From NCBI GenBank assembly GCA_947498315.1, contig CANMLD010000014.1:1-40115 (forward strand): 40,115 nucleotides of DNA. Reading direction: 5' to 3'. The notes under the pieces are model-generated. The model saw only the letters and a list, made by a program, of their open reading frames with translations, was not told the origin of the DNA and did no database searches. Source of the stretch: Pseudomonadota bacterium. Its GTDB lineage: Bacteria > Myxococcota_A > UBA9042 > GCA-2863065. Shown here one piece after another: positions 17,432-26,710 of this stretch (position 1 is its first letter; each line of letters begins with the position of its first letter). Made by a program: the position numbers and the translations under genes.

Positions 17432-18757
17432 GTGACCGACGACCAGCCCTATTCCGTCGATATCCTCACTGCGCGTATACGCAGCCTCCTCGAGAGCGGA
17501 TTCAGCCGCATTCAGGTGCAGGGCGAGATCACGAACTGTCGGCCAACGGCCGCGGGGCACATCTACTTCTCGCTGCGGGGACAAGAGGCGGTCCTCACAG
17601 CCGTCCTCTTCCGGTCGTCGGCGGCTCGACTGCCTCGACCACCTCGCGACGGCGACCGAGTCGTATGCGCCGGCTCCATCGAGGTCTATCCGCCTCATGG
17701 CAAATACCAACTGAACGTCACATCGGTGCGCTTTGGCGGCGAGGGCGAGCTGCTGCTGCGGCTCGACCAGCTCAAACGCAAGCTCCATGCCGAGGGGCTC
17801 TTCGACACTGGGCGAAAGCGCCCCCTGCCATTCCTTCCGCGGCGCATCGGGCTCGTCACCTCGCCCACCGGTGCTGCCGTCCAGGACGTCATCCGTTCGG
17901 TGTTTGCGCGCTACCCTGCCCGCATCCTAATCGCGGGGGCGCCAGTCCAGGGCGACGGGGCTCACGTCCAGATCATCATGGCCATGCGCCGCCTCGAGGC
18001 GGTCGAAGATGTCGACGTCATCGTGCTGGCACGCGGCGGCGGCTCGCTCGAAGACCTCTGGGAGTTCAATCAGGAACCGCTCGTCCGCGCCATCGCGACC
18101 TGCACCAAGCCCGTCATCTCGGCCGTGGGTCACGAACCCGACCAGATGCTCACGGACTTCGTGGCCGACGTGCGTGCGCCCACGCCGACCGCGGTCGGTC
18201 CGCTCATCGTCCCTGAGCTCTCGGCGCTACAAGCCGGGCTCTCGGAAGCGGCCCGTCGCCTCGGCTTGGCAATGCGCGGAAGACTCGAGAAGCGGCGTCT
18301 CACGCTCGTCGGACTCGAACGACGCCTCCAAGACCCTCGCCGGCTCTTGTCGATGCCCACTCAACGGCTCGTCGACCAGTCTGGGCGAATCGAACGCGCC
18401 ATGCGGCACGGGCTGGAGCGCCGGCGGCTTCGCTTCGCGGCCCTGGTCGCCCGGCTCCACAAGGCCCACCCGATGGCCCGCACCAGCGAGAGACGGGCGG
18501 CCCTCGCCGCGCTCGAGGCGCGGCTGCAACGCGCGATGGTGACCCGGCTTCAGAAGCAAACGACACGCGTGACGGCGCTGCAACGCGCGCTGATCGCGCT
18601 GAGCCCGGTAGCCGTGCTGGGACGTGGCTACGCAATCGTGCAGCGCCTGCCCGAGCGGGACGTGATACGGTCCCCGGAGGACGTGGGCCCGGGTGACCGC
18701 ATTGCCGTGCGCGTCGCGACCGGCGCCTTCGAAGCCCGGGTGGAGGAGAACGCATGA
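17432..18757 (+). CDS. xseA: Exodeoxyribonuclease VII large subunit
   Basis: A 441-aa protein. The N-terminal OB-fold (residues about 5-100, [12 protein letters not shown] and GHIYFSLRG) is followed by the catalytic domain with [42 protein letters not shown] and ISAVGHEPD, and then the long helical arm and C-terminal GYAIVQR segment. With XseB it degrades single-stranded DNA from both ends. No xseB is visible next to it, although the two are often neighbours. The GTG at 17432 begins the conserved N-terminus. The stop overlaps the next gene's start by four bases (ATGA). Confidence 0.95.
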   Translation: MTDDQPYSVDILTARIRSLLESGFSRIQVQGEITNCRPTAAGHIYFSLRGQEAVLTAVLFRSSAARLPRPPRDGDRVVCAGSIEVYPPHGKYQLNVTSVRFGGEGELLLRLDQLKRKLHAEGLFDTGRKRPLPFLPRRIGLVTSPTGAAVQDVIRSVFARYPARILIAGAPVQGDGAHVQIIMAMRRLEAVEDVDVIVLARGGGSLEDLWEFNQEPLVRAIATCTKPVISAVGHEPDQMLTDFVADVRAPTPTAVGPLIVPELSALQAGLSEAARRLGLAMRGRLEKRRLTLVGLERRLQDPRRLLSMPTQRLVDQSGRIERAMRHGLERRRLRFAALVARLHKAHPMARTSERRAALAALEARLQRAMVTRLQKQTTRVTALQRALIALSPVAVLGRGYAIVQRLPERDVIRSPEDVGPGDRIAVRVATGAFEARVEENA

Positions 18758-20220
18758 AGCCACGCATTCTGGTCGTCGACGACGAGCCGAGCCTACGGGT
18801 TGTCCTGTCCGCGAACCTCCGCCGGGAGGGCTACGAACCTTTACAGGCGGCCAGCGGCGAAGAAGCCATCGAGCTGCTCTCCAAAGAGACCGTCCACGTG
18901 CTGGTCACGGACCTACGTATGCCAGGCATCGACGGGATGGAGCTGCTCGAATACGTCTCGCGTGCCCACCCGCTCGTGCCGGTCATCATGATCACGGCCC
19001 ACGGCACGGTCGACACCGCCGTCGAGGCGATGAAGAAGGGCGCCTTCGACTACATCACGAAGCCCTTTGAGCAGACCGAGCTGAAGCTGGTCGTGCAGAA
19101 GGCGGTCGCCACCAGCCGCCTCGCCCACGGGCGCTCGCTGGCGTCGGGGGGCGCCGGTCGCTACGGCATCACCGGGTCGAGCTCGTCGATGAAGGACATC
19201 TTCCAGATCATCGAGAAGGTGGCCGACAGCCCTACGACGGTGCTCATCACCGGCGAGTCCGGCACGGGCAAAGAGCTCGTGAGCCGTGCTCTCCACGAGA
19301 CGTCGAGCCGCGCCAGCCGCCCCTTCATCCGCATCAACTGCGCCGCGATCCCGCGAGATCTCATCGAATCGGAGCTCTTCGGCTACGAGAAGGGCGCGTT
19401 CACGGGGGCCGTGGCGTCGAAGCCCGGGCGTTTCGAGCTCGCTAATGGCGGCACGCTCTTCCTCGACGAGATCGGGGAGATCCCGGTCGAGATGCAGGTC
19501 AAGCTCCTCCGCGCGCTGCAAGAGCAAGAGTTCGAGCGGGTCGGCGGCATCCGCACGATCAAGGTCGACGTGCGCCTCATCGCCGCGACGAACCAGAACC
19601 TCGAAAAAGCCATTCAGGACGGGCGCTTCCGTGAGGACCTCTACTACCGCCTGAACGTGGTTCCCATCCGCATGCCAGCGCTGCGCGAGCGGCGAAGCGA
19701 CATCCCGGCGCTCTGCGAACACATCATCACGAAGTTCAACGAGCGCCTGAAACGCGCCGTGAAGTCGGTTGGCCAAGGCGCCCTCGATCGGTTCGCGGAT
19801 TATGAGTGGCCGGGCAACATCCGAGAGCTCGAGAACGTGCTCGAGCGCATGATCCTGTTCTCGTCCGGCGAAGTCCTGACGGCAGCCGAGGTCCCAGCCG
19901 AGATCAAGGCGAGTGGCGCTACCGCGACGCCGCGCCCCCGCGAGACCGAGACCTCACACGAGTCGCTCCCGGTGTTCAGCGGGATCCTCGACTCGGCCGA
20001 GTTGGTCCCGCTGCCCGCGAGTGGCGTGGGACCGCTGAAGGAGCTGGTGCGCGAGACCACGACCCGCGTCGAAGTCGCCGTCATCGTGAAGGCGCTCGAG
20101 AAGACCGGCGGCAACGTGACTCGGGCCGCCGACCTCCTCGAGATCAGCCGAAAGAGCCTGCAGAACAAAATGAAGGAATACGGCCTTCGCGACGTGAACG
20201 CGCCCGATGAAGAGGAGTAG
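18754..20220 (+). CDS. NtrC-family sigma-54-dependent response regulator
   Basis: A 488-aa three-domain regulator. The receiver (1-120) has the acidic pocket and phospho-acceptor D53 in LVTDLRMPG. The AAA+ domain has Walker A GESGTGKE from residue 167, the sigma-54 contact GAFTGA at 214-219 and Walker [12 protein letters not shown]. The Fis-type helix-turn-helix is near the C-terminus ([26 protein letters not shown]). It activates sigma-54 promoters after phosphorylation. No histidine kinase is encoded nearby, so it is an orphan here. It is translationally coupled to xseA, an uncommon partner. Confidence 0.95.
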   Translation: MKPRILVVDDEPSLRVVLSANLRREGYEPLQAASGEEAIELLSKETVHVLVTDLRMPGIDGMELLEYVSRAHPLVPVIMITAHGTVDTAVEAMKKGAFDYITKPFEQTELKLVVQKAVATSRLAHGRSLASGGAGRYGITGSSSSMKDIFQIIEKVADSPTTVLITGESGTGKELVSRALHETSSRASRPFIRINCAAIPRDLIESELFGYEKGAFTGAVASKPGRFELANGGTLFLDEIGEIPVEMQVKLLRALQEQEFERVGGIRTIKVDVRLIAATNQNLEKAIQDGRFREDLYYRLNVVPIRMPALRERRSDIPALCEHIITKFNERLKRAVKSVGQGALDRFADYEWPGNIRELENVLERMILFSSGEVLTAAEVPAEIKASGATATPRPRETETSHESLPVFSGILDSAELVPLPASGVGPLKELVRETTTRVEVAVIVKALEKTGGNVTRAADLLEISRKSLQNKMKEYGLRDVNAPDEEE

Positions 20221-20224
20221 CGCG

Positions 20225-21445
20225 ATGGCTCGACTACGGACGGCGCTGATTGCGTTCACCCTGAGCTGTAGCGACGCGGCATCGACGTCCACCGATACGG
20301 CCGGTACCGAGCCACCCGACGCCGATGCGCCCGAAGCATCTGAAACAATAGGGGTTCTCGAAGATGCCTCGTCTTCAGAGTCCGATGCCGATGGTAGCTC
20401 CGACGTGGAAGACGGCACAGACGCCCTGAGTACAGCCTCGGTGCTCGACTTCGATCCGGCGAAAGCTGGCCCCTACCACAGCGGCTACCGCACCTGGTCG
20501 CACGAGTACGACGCTCCGGCGGTTGGCAAACGGTCCATCGACCTCCACGTCTGGTATCCGACCGACGTGGTGAAGGGCGAACACCCACTCTATGAGGGGA
20601 TCTTCGAAGACCCCGCCTCCGTCATCGGCGCGGCTCCGGTCCTGCCCGTGGACGGCAAGGCCTACCCGGTCATCGTCTACTCCCACGGCAATCAAGGCTT
20701 CGGCGGGTCGAGCGCCTTCCTCGCTCGTCACTTTGCGTCCCATGGCTTCGTCGTCGTCGCCCCAGAACACACGGGCAACAGCCTCGACGACTACATCGAC
20801 CCGCGCCCGAAGGAGATCTGGTTCTTGCGGTCTACGGACGTGACGGCGGCGCTGACGGCGCTCGATCTGGCGGTCGGCGATGGAGACTCCCCGCTCAGCG
20901 ACTTTCCCGCGCCTGTCGACGTAAGCCGCACCGTCCTCATCGGGCACAGCTTTGGCGCCCATACCTGCTGGGCGAGCGCCGGCGCCACCTTCGCAAGCGA
21001 CGGCTGCGCCGATTGCTCAGATCTCTTCAGGGCGATCTTTCTGCAAGGGCTGCGCGACGCTCGCATCCTGGGCATCATCCCGATGGCCGGCACGCTCGAC
21101 CGCTCGTGGTTCGGCGCGACGGGGCACGAGAGCGTCTCCATCCCCATCTTCGCCATGAGCGGCAGCGCGGATCCGGTGGGGGCCGACGCGCAGTTCGAGG
21201 CCTGCGACGCGCTCGATCTCACCTGGATTGACATCGCCGGCGCGTGTCACCTCAGCTTCGCCGTCGGCGCCTGCGACACGCTCGAAGAACAGGTCGGCTT
21301 CGACCTCATCAGCCGCTACGCGCTCGCGTTCATCAGGCAGGTCCTCTTTGACGACCCGAGCGTCGAGAGTGTGCTCTCGGGTTCGACGCCGCTCTCTCGG
21401 AAGGTGACGCTGCTTCGCACGACGGGCGCCGCCGACCCCGAGTAG
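20225..21445 (+). CDS. Exported alpha/beta hydrolase, PAF-acetylhydrolase/chlorophyllase-like
   Basis: A 406-aa protein with an N-terminal hydrophobic stretch ending in Cys (probable lipoprotein) and an acidic Ser/Asp linker. The hydrolase domain has the oxyanion region VIVYSHGNQG, the nucleophile elbow GHSFG with Ser242, an Asp316 in GSADP and His342 in GACHLSF, giving a complete triad. It resembles platelet-activating-factor acetylhydrolase or chlorophyllase-type esterases; the substrate is unknown. GAGGAG sits seven bases before the ATG at 20225, so I prefer it to the in-frame ATG at 20207, which overlaps the upstream gene. Only three bases separate it from the CLC gene. Confidence 0.8.
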   Translation: MARLRTALIAFTLSCSDAASTSTDTAGTEPPDADAPEASETIGVLEDASSSESDADGSSDVEDGTDALSTASVLDFDPAKAGPYHSGYRTWSHEYDAPAVGKRSIDLHVWYPTDVVKGEHPLYEGIFEDPASVIGAAPVLPVDGKAYPVIVYSHGNQGFGGSSAFLARHFASHGFVVVAPEHTGNSLDDYIDPRPKEIWFLRSTDVTAALTALDLAVGDGDSPLSDFPAPVDVSRTVLIGHSFGAHTCWASAGATFASDGCADCSDLFRAIFLQGLRDARILGIIPMAGTLDRSWFGATGHESVSIPIFAMSGSADPVGADAQFEACDALDLTWIDIAGACHLSFAVGACDTLEEQVGFDLISRYALAFIRQVLFDDPSVESVLSGSTPLSRKVTLLRTTGAADPE

Positions 21446-21448
21446 CGC

Positions 21449-22726
21449 ATGTTCCTGGCAATTTGGCGGCGTCCGCTCGGACGCCTCGGCGTCGCGATCC
21501 TGCTGGGCGGAGTCGCTGGAGCGCTGTGCGGCATCTCAATAGCGCTCTTTCTCTGGCTCCTCGATGCGGCCACGGGCTGGCGTGACGCTCAAACGGCCAT
21601 CGTCTGGGCTCTGCCGCTCGCCGGCCTCGCCATCGGCGCGTTTTGGGAACGCCATGGAGGCCCCATCCGCGGCGGCACCGGCCTCATCATCGACACGCTG
21701 CACGACGGCGGCCCACCCGTGCCGCTCCGCATGACACCGATGGTCCTGTTCGGCAGCGTGCTGACCCACCTCTTCGGCGGGAGCGCCGGGCGTGAGGGTG
21801 CCGCCGTTCAGATGGGCGCGAGCTTGTCGGACCAGGTCGCCGTCCGTTTCGGTCTCTCGGCCAGTTGGCGGCGACAGATGCTCGCTGCGGGCGCTGCGGG
21901 CGGCTTCGGCGCCGTCTTCGGGACTCCCATCGCCGGTCTTCTCTTTGGACTCGAGTTCGCATCCGTAGGCCGGCTCGACGCTCGCGCGGCGCTCCCCGCT
22001 CTGGTAGCCGCCGTCGTCGGCGACCGGATCACCCTCGCGCTGGGCGTGGTCCATACTCCGTACTCGGCCGCTCCGTCGCTCGCCATCGACGCCGCCCTCG
22101 TGGGCAAGTGGGCGCTCTTCGCCATCGCGGTGGCACTGACCGCCGCCACGTTCATCGAGCTCACGCACGCGCTCAAGCGGCACGGCGAACGGTGGTTTCC
22201 CCGGCTGCCGGTCCGAATGGCGGTGGGCGGCGCTCTGGTCGTCCTGCTCTGGCAACTCTCCGGGACTAACGACTTTCTCGGCCTCGGTCTGCCGACCATC
22301 CTCCGCGCTTTCCACGACCCTGCGCTGCCCGAATGGACGTTCGCTGCCAAAATAGTGTTCACGGCGGTGACCATTGGCGCTGGCTTCTTAGGCGGCGAGG
22401 TGACGCCACTCTTCTTCATCGGCGCCGCGCTCGGCAACGCGCTCGCGGACCCACTCGGTCTACCGCTCCCACTCGCCGCGGGGGTTGGCCTCGCTGCCAT
22501 GTTCGCTGCGGCGTCCAACACGCCGGTTGCCCTGACGGTGATGGCGGTCGAGCTCTTCGGAGCGCACGTTCTGCCCCACGTCGCCCTCGTCGCGTTCCTC
22601 GCGACGGTGCTGACGGGTCCCCGCAGCATCTACATGGCGCAGCGTCGACTACACCTCGAGAGAATCGAATGGTCATTCAGCCTCCGGAAGCGTTCCGATC
22701 GGCTATCGAAGCGTTCAGGCCGATGA
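21449..22726 (+). CDS. CLC-type transporter, fluoride/proton antiporter (CLC-F) branch
   Basis: A 425-aa membrane protein with CLC family signatures. The gating-glutamate motif is GREGAAVQMG with E116, not the chloride-type GREGP. It is followed by FGTPIAGLLFGLE, then GGEVTPLFFIGAALGN in place of GxFxP, and SNTPVALTVMAVELFG. These variants match the CLC-F branch, which exports fluoride in exchange for protons. The first ion-pathway motif reads RGGTGLII, where other CLC-F proteins usually have Asn. No fluoride riboswitch is seen in the short upstream gap. The gene follows the hydrolase by three bases, so it is likely co-transcribed. The C-terminal tail is basic. Confidence 0.85.
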   Translation: MFLAIWRRPLGRLGVAILLGGVAGALCGISIALFLWLLDAATGWRDAQTAIVWALPLAGLAIGAFWERHGGPIRGGTGLIIDTLHDGGPPVPLRMTPMVLFGSVLTHLFGGSAGREGAAVQMGASLSDQVAVRFGLSASWRRQMLAAGAAGGFGAVFGTPIAGLLFGLEFASVGRLDARAALPALVAAVVGDRITLALGVVHTPYSAAPSLAIDAALVGKWALFAIAVALTAATFIELTHALKRHGERWFPRLPVRMAVGGALVVLLWQLSGTNDFLGLGLPTILRAFHDPALPEWTFAAKIVFTAVTIGAGFLGGEVTPLFFIGAALGNALADPLGLPLPLAAGVGLAAMFAAASNTPVALTVMAVELFGAHVLPHVALVAFLATVLTGPRSIYMAQRRLHLERIEWSFSLRKRSDRLSKRSGR

Positions 22727-22807
22727 AATCAGGAGTGACTTCTGGATTCGAGCGCGCGCGTGGGCGCGACGAAGGCGACCGGCCGCCTGCAAGTACGGCC
22801 CTGCCCG

Positions 22808-22994
22808 CTACGACTCGGGCAATTGGCAGAGCGACGCCGCGAGTGCGCGGAGCTCCTCGCGCGCTTCCTCCAGAGGAAGCGGTGGGTGAAGGTCGGGCCA
22901 GTGGTCCAGCCGCGCACCGCGAACGAAGGCCTGTTGGGCCAGGATTCGGGGCCAGGATTCGAATGGCGGGCCACCCGAACTCGGTCTGGCACTT
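22808..22994 (-). pseudogene. Possible 3' remnant of an unrecognised gene
   Basis: On the minus strand a frame running out of repeat copy 2 reads a plausible helical C-terminus (LPLEEAREELRALAASLCQL, then a stop at 22808). It is about 60 residues, with amino-acid balance like a real protein, unlike the other frames. The missing 5' part ends exactly at the repeat, so the repeat or a deletion may have broken it. It may be chance. Confidence 0.25.
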
Positions 22995-23181
22995 TGCGAG
23001 TGGGGATCGCCCCCACACGCAAGCGCATTGACTGCAGACGCAACCGTCTTCTTGCTTCGCCTGGGCGCCGATAGGCGCGTACTCGAGCGACGAAGACCGG
23101 CTTCTAGCCCTTCTAGGAGCGAGAGCAACTCGATGCTCGAAAATTGCCGGTGGATGCCAATCGGAGTTTTGTCCGACCCAC
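22995..23181 (+). repeat. Dispersed hairpin-rich repeat element, copy 2
   Basis: Matches copies 1 and 3. It has the hairpin TGCG/GTGGGG paired with CCCCAC/CGCA at its left side, CGCAAGCGCA, the GCGCC-GATA-GGCGC hairpin, the GAGAGCAACTCGATGCT segment and the right end CGGAGTTTTGTCCGACCCAC. The left terminal arm (TGGGTCGGACAAAAT) is absent, so the copy is truncated or rearranged on that side. Confidence 0.8.
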
Positions 23182-23333
23182 GGAGTTGGACCCGTAGCCC
23201 ACTTCGCTAGAGATCGCGGTGGGATGGGCTTAACCAGGTTTGGTCCATCTCCATATGGCGTTAGTTCAGAAGGTTGGCCGATTTTCCCTGTGGGAAGCAG
23301 AGCTCGCGGTCCATCGAGCGACTGTGGAGGGCC

Positions 23334-24989
23334 TTAGGCCGAGAGCGCCTTCCCTAGCGCTGTGAGGACGGCGGGGCCGACGTCGATGGCGGGCCGATGA
23401 TGGGCGAGGAGGCCGGCGACTGACGCGAAGGCACGGCCGAGGAGTACCATCTCGGGCGGAATTGCCACGACGTCATCGTTTCGGAAGGCACCGAGTACGC
23501 CTTCGAGCTGTCGTCCGGCGTCGAAGCCGTCCCACGACCAACCGCTACGTAGTGGGGCCATGATTTGACGTCCGATGGCGATGAGCGTGTCCGGCGCCCC
23601 ACTCGCGGTCCTGAAGCCGAGCGCGTCGAAGCACCGGGTCATCTGCCTGACGTCGTCCTGAACGAGCGCGAGCCCGAGCTGCGCCAGGGCCCGTCGGCGG
23701 TCCGCGTCGAGCTCGAGCACGACGCCGAAGTCGAGGAAGACCAGAGTTGGAGTGCCGTCCGCGGCCACCTCGACCAGGAGGTTGCCCGGGTGGAGATCCC
23801 CGTGGACGACCCCGCCGACCAAGAGTTGGTGGCAGACGGATTCGACGAGCCGCCCGAGCAGCGCGTCGCGGTGGTGAGGTTGCGCGGGATCATCGAGAAA
23901 GGTCGTGAGCTTCTGGCCTTCGATGAGCTCGAGCACGAGCACGCGCTCGGTCGAGAGACGCGCGACAACGGTTGGCACTCTGACGCCCGCGTTGGCGGGG
24001 ATGGACTCCGCGAAGCGCGCCAGGTTTCGCGCTTCGCCGGCGAAGTCGAGCTCGCCGGCGATGGAGCGGGCCAGCTCGTCGACGGTCGTTCGGACGTCGC
24101 CTATGGGCAGCCCTTCGACGAGTGGGAGTAGCGTTCGGATCGCCAGGAGGTCCATTTCGACGAGCTCTTCGATGCCCGGGAGCTGAACTTTGACCGCCAC
24201 CCTCGTGCCATCGGTGAGGACGGCGGCGTGGACCTGAGCTAGGGACGCGGTCGCGAGGGGCGTGTCGTCGAAGGAGGCGAAGAGCTCCGACAGTGGCGCC
24301 CCGAGCTCAGCTTCGATGCGAACTCGCAGCTCGTCCACGGGGACGGCGGGCACCTGGTCTTGTAGGCGCGAGAGTACGGCGATCCATTCGGGCGGGAGCA
24401 GGTCGGGCCGGCAGGACGCGAGCTGAGCAAGCTTCAGGATCGGTCCGCGGAGGCGTACGCACAGCTCGTAGACGCGCTCGGCGCTGCGGGAGTGTAGCTC
24501 GCGGAGGGAGACGGCGGCGCTCTCGGGACCGACGATCTCCGCGCGAGTGCGGTGGAGCCGGTAAGACGCAGCGATGGTGGCGGCCTCCCGCAAGATCGCG
24601 GTGAGTCGTGGCGTCGCGCGGGCGGTGGCGCGTACGGCCCCGGCACTCTGGACCGCGGATTCGTAGAGGGCTTCGGCGTCCCGCGCGACCGCGAGTGAGT
24701 CACGAGCGACCTCGATGACGAGCCGCTCGACGTTGCCGAGCGCGTTGCCGATGAGCTTGCCCGTCGCGAAGAGCGCCCCGAGCACCTGCTTGGCGCTCGA
24801 GACCGTCCCGTCCGGGAGCGGGATCTTTGGGAAGACGAAGGGAGCTGCTGCTGGCGCTGCCGTGCCGCCAATGGAATCCCCCGGCGGCGCGTCGGGCAGG
24901 GTTGAGGTCACACCCTCGTCGCCATCGAGTGTGAGCGTAGGCACCGGGCGTGGGGCTGCGGGGTCTTGGGGGGTCGGGTGAGTGGTCAT
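23334..24989 (-). CDS. ABC1/UbiB (AarF)-family atypical kinase
   Basis: A 551-aa protein. A Pro/Ala-rich N-terminus of about 100 residues precedes the ABC1/UbiB core. The core has the KxxQ motif as ILKLAQ (K186, Q189; the usual form is KxGQ), the Ala-rich nucleotide loop ATASLAQVH (246-254), the ATP lysine K267 in VAVKVQ, the catalytic loop HGDLHPGN (396-403) and DFG (420-422). Family members support ubiquinone or other lipid metabolism through ATPase activity. The C-terminal Ala/Leu helices may associate with membrane. The start overlaps the stop of the upstream RHH/zinc gene by four bases, so both are one operon. Confidence 0.88.
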   Translation of the reverse strand: MTTHPTPQDPAAPRPVPTLTLDGDEGVTSTLPDAPPGDSIGGTAAPAAAPFVFPKIPLPDGTVSSAKQVLGALFATGKLIGNALGNVERLVIEVARDSLAVARDAEALYESAVQSAGAVRATARATPRLTAILREAATIAASYRLHRTRAEIVGPESAAVSLRELHSRSAERVYELCVRLRGPILKLAQLASCRPDLLPPEWIAVLSRLQDQVPAVPVDELRVRIEAELGAPLSELFASFDDTPLATASLAQVHAAVLTDGTRVAVKVQLPGIEELVEMDLLAIRTLLPLVEGLPIGDVRTTVDELARSIAGELDFAGEARNLARFAESIPANAGVRVPTVVARLSTERVLVLELIEGQKLTTFLDDPAQPHHRDALLGRLVESVCHQLLVGGVVHGDLHPGNLLVEVAADGTPTLVFLDFGVVLELDADRRRALAQLGLALVQDDVRQMTRCFDALGFRTASGAPDTLIAIGRQIMAPLRSGWSWDGFDAGRQLEGVLGAFRNDDVVAIPPEMVLLGRAFASVAGLLAHHRPAIDVGPAVLTALGKALSA

Positions 24990-25423
24990 GATGAGCTTCC
25001 TCCACGGCTGCAGTCGAGGCAGCGAAAGGCGCGGTCAACGCCCTGGTCAGTCACGGCGATGGCCGCTTCCGTCCCTTTGGGCAGGATCGCGTTGCAGGTG
25101 ATGCATAGGGCGTTGACGTTCAAGAACAGGGTCTGCCAGCCCAGAACGACGGGTGGAGGCCGGGGCCCAGGGACTGGGGCGTCGGTCGACTGCGGTCCCA
25201 AGGGCGAGGGATCACGAGCCGTTCTCGCGACGGCGGCGCTGTCGACGACGATGTCCTCCACGAGCCCGAAGGCATTCTGAAGGACGTTTCGCACGAGGTT
25301 CGAGACCGACATACCGAGGCGGCCGGCCTTTCGCTTCAACTCGCGATCGAGCTCCTCGGGGACTCGAGCGTGGATGACGCGCGCCTTCTTGTCGTTGTCG
25401 AGGTCAGGGTTGTCTTGATCCAT
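24986..25423 (-). CDS. Ribbon-helix-helix regulator with C-terminal zinc ribbon
   Basis: A 145-aa protein. Residues about 13-50 form a ribbon-helix-helix DNA-binding domain (ARVIHARVPEELDRELKRKA, then a Ser-Asn-Leu-Val-Arg helix). A proline-rich linker follows. The C-terminal 45 residues carry two CxxC pairs (C107/C110 and C135/C138), a likely zinc ribbon. The combination suggests a metal- or redox-responsive repressor, which is inference. It heads an operon with the UbiB-type kinase (four-base overlap). A perfect palindrome lies 14 bases upstream of its ATG, the expected position for autoregulation. Confidence 0.78.
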   Translation of the reverse strand: MDQDNPDLDNDKKARVIHARVPEELDRELKRKAGRLGMSVSNLVRNVLQNAFGLVEDIVVDSAAVARTARDPSPLGPQSTDAPVPGPRPPPVVLGWQTLFLNVNALCITCNAILPKGTEAAIAVTDQGVDRAFRCLDCSRGGSSS

Positions 25424-25436
25424 GCGGTGTCTGTCC

Positions 25437-25454
25437 GTGTCCAGTTATGGACAC
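25437..25454. promoter_or_regulatory. Candidate operator of the RHH/zinc regulator
   Basis: GTGTCC, a six-base spacer (AGTTAT), then GGACAC, perfect 6-bp arms, located 14 bases before the RHH gene start. Ribbon-helix-helix dimers bind short symmetric sites of this kind, so autorepression is the simplest reading. Confidence 0.5.
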
Positions 25455-25525
25455 AACGTAACCGCGATCCAGGGTCGAAGCAAGGAAGATCGCACCGGAT
25501 GTATACAATCGGTGCGCCGAGCGCC

Positions 25526-26404
25526 TCAACTGCGGGTAGTCTCGCTGGCGGCCCGAAGCTCGGCCGGGACTGTCAAGGTCCCGGTGTTGCGGAGGCAGCG
25601 AGTGGAGGCCACGCGATTGCGACCGCCACGTTTCGCCTCGTAGAGCGCCTCGTCGGCTCGGGTGAGGACCGATTCGGCGTCGTCGCCGGGCACAAAGAGG
25701 GACACGCCGACGCTGACGGTCACCTCTAGGCCACGGGGGCCGTGGCTGGCGGCAACGGCGGCCCGTACCTTCTCCGCGAGTGCGCGCGCACCGAACACGC
25801 CGGTCCCCGGCGCGATGATGACGAACTCGTCGCCGCCCCACCGACCGAAGACGTCCGTACGCCGAAGGACGCCCCCGACCGTGTTCGTGATGTGGAGGAG
25901 CACGTTGTCACCGGTCGTGTGGCCATGGGTGTCGTTGACGATCTTGAAGCGGTCGACGTCGAAGACGATCAGCCCAAAGGGCTGGCCGTAGCGGGCCGAG
26001 CGATCGACCTCCTGAAGCAGCGTCTGCTCGACGGCGGCCCGGTTTCGGATGCGGGTGAGGCCGTCGACGGCGGCGCGGCTCTCGGCGGCGCGCAAGGCCA
26101 CGAGCAGCCACGCGGCGCCGACGCCCGTGACAACGCCGAAGAGCCCTGGAATGAGGAAGGCCGCGACGGGGACGGACGCCACGTCGAGTACAAAGCGGTG
26201 ATGGAGCCACGCGGCGAAGCACGCGACGAGGAGCCCAACCGGTACGAGGGCCGCCGTGGCGATGGACGACTCGGTGATGCGCCGAAGCAGGTCAGGCGAC
26301 GACTGAGTACGCGGATCTGCCTGCATCGCAGCACGCGACCGTCGACCGGGCGGTCGCGAGAAGGACGTCGAACTCTCGGAGCTTTCGATGTCGGGCTGCT
26401 GCAT
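25526..26404 (-). CDS. Membrane-bound diguanylate cyclase (GGDEF)
   Basis: A 292-aa protein with two membrane helices (about 47-67 and 78-106) and a GGDEF domain (from about 110). The active site is intact as GRWGGDEF (190-194), and the product-inhibition site RxxD is present as R181-x-x-D184, five residues before it. It should therefore make cyclic di-GMP and be feedback inhibited. No periplasmic sensing domain is obvious; the loop between the helices is short. AGGAGG precedes the ATG at 26404. It stands alone on its strand. Confidence 0.93.
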   Translation of the reverse strand: MQQPDIESSESSTSFSRPPGRRSRAAMQADPRTQSSPDLLRRITESSIATAALVPVGLLVACFAAWLHHRFVLDVASVPVAAFLIPGLFGVVTGVGAAWLLVALRAAESRAAVDGLTRIRNRAAVEQTLLQEVDRSARYGQPFGLIVFDVDRFKIVNDTHGHTTGDNVLLHITNTVGGVLRRTDVFGRWGGDEFVIIAPGTGVFGARALAEKVRAAVAASHGPRGLEVTVSVGVSLFVPGDDAESVLTRADEALYEAKRGGRNRVASTRCLRNTGTLTVPAELRAASETTRS

Positions 26405-26710
26405 TGGAACCTCCTAACGGTCGGCCGGGTCGCCTGCCTGAGCTAACGTACGCCGCACCCCATCTGTTGCGACGTGCATAGTCGTTGATCACCGACAAGA
26501 GATGTTCTGCGGCGCACGCGACGTCTCGCTTTGCCGCCAGTTCTACCCCGGGCTCCTCACGTTCGACGCGTGGCTCGCCAAGCATGGCGGACAGATCGCG
26601 CTCGGCTAACGCCTGAGCCTCAGAAGGCGCCACCGAGGCTCAGCCCGCCGCCGACGATGAAGAAGGACGAGTGCACACACTGCTCGTCCTCGTCTTCACC
26701 ATGGAGGTCT
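26405..26710. other. 306-bp intergenic region
   Basis: It carries the ribosome site of the GGDEF gene at its left edge and a short possible remnant at 26620-26710 (minus): the last 17 codons read like the C-terminus of an outer-membrane barrel (SSFFIVGGGLSLGGAF, stop). A minus-strand ORF crossing 26292-26633 is doubtful. Nothing else is recognisable. Confidence 0.4.

Larger units (their letters stand above)
22727..23333. other. 607-bp intergenic region with gene remnant and repeat copy 2
   Basis: This holds a possible gene remnant (22808-22994, minus), the repeat element copy 2 (22995-23181) and about 150 bases with nothing recognisable before the stop of the UbiB-type gene. No tRNA or other RNA gene was found. 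Confidence 0.6.

Noticed and set aside
21380-21448. Fluoride riboswitch upstream of the CLC-F gene
   Set aside because: The stretch is the 3' end of the hydrolase coding sequence and does not contain a recognisable crcB-type aptamer.
22955-22985. tRNA T-loop-like sequence GATTCGAAT
   Set aside because: No matching acceptor stem, D-arm or anticodon arm can be drawn around it.
26292-26633. Minus-strand ORF of 113 codons upstream of the GGDEF gene
   Set aside because: It overlaps the GGDEF start and its ribosome site, has no start signal and mixed codon use. A short real protein at its beginning cannot be excluded.
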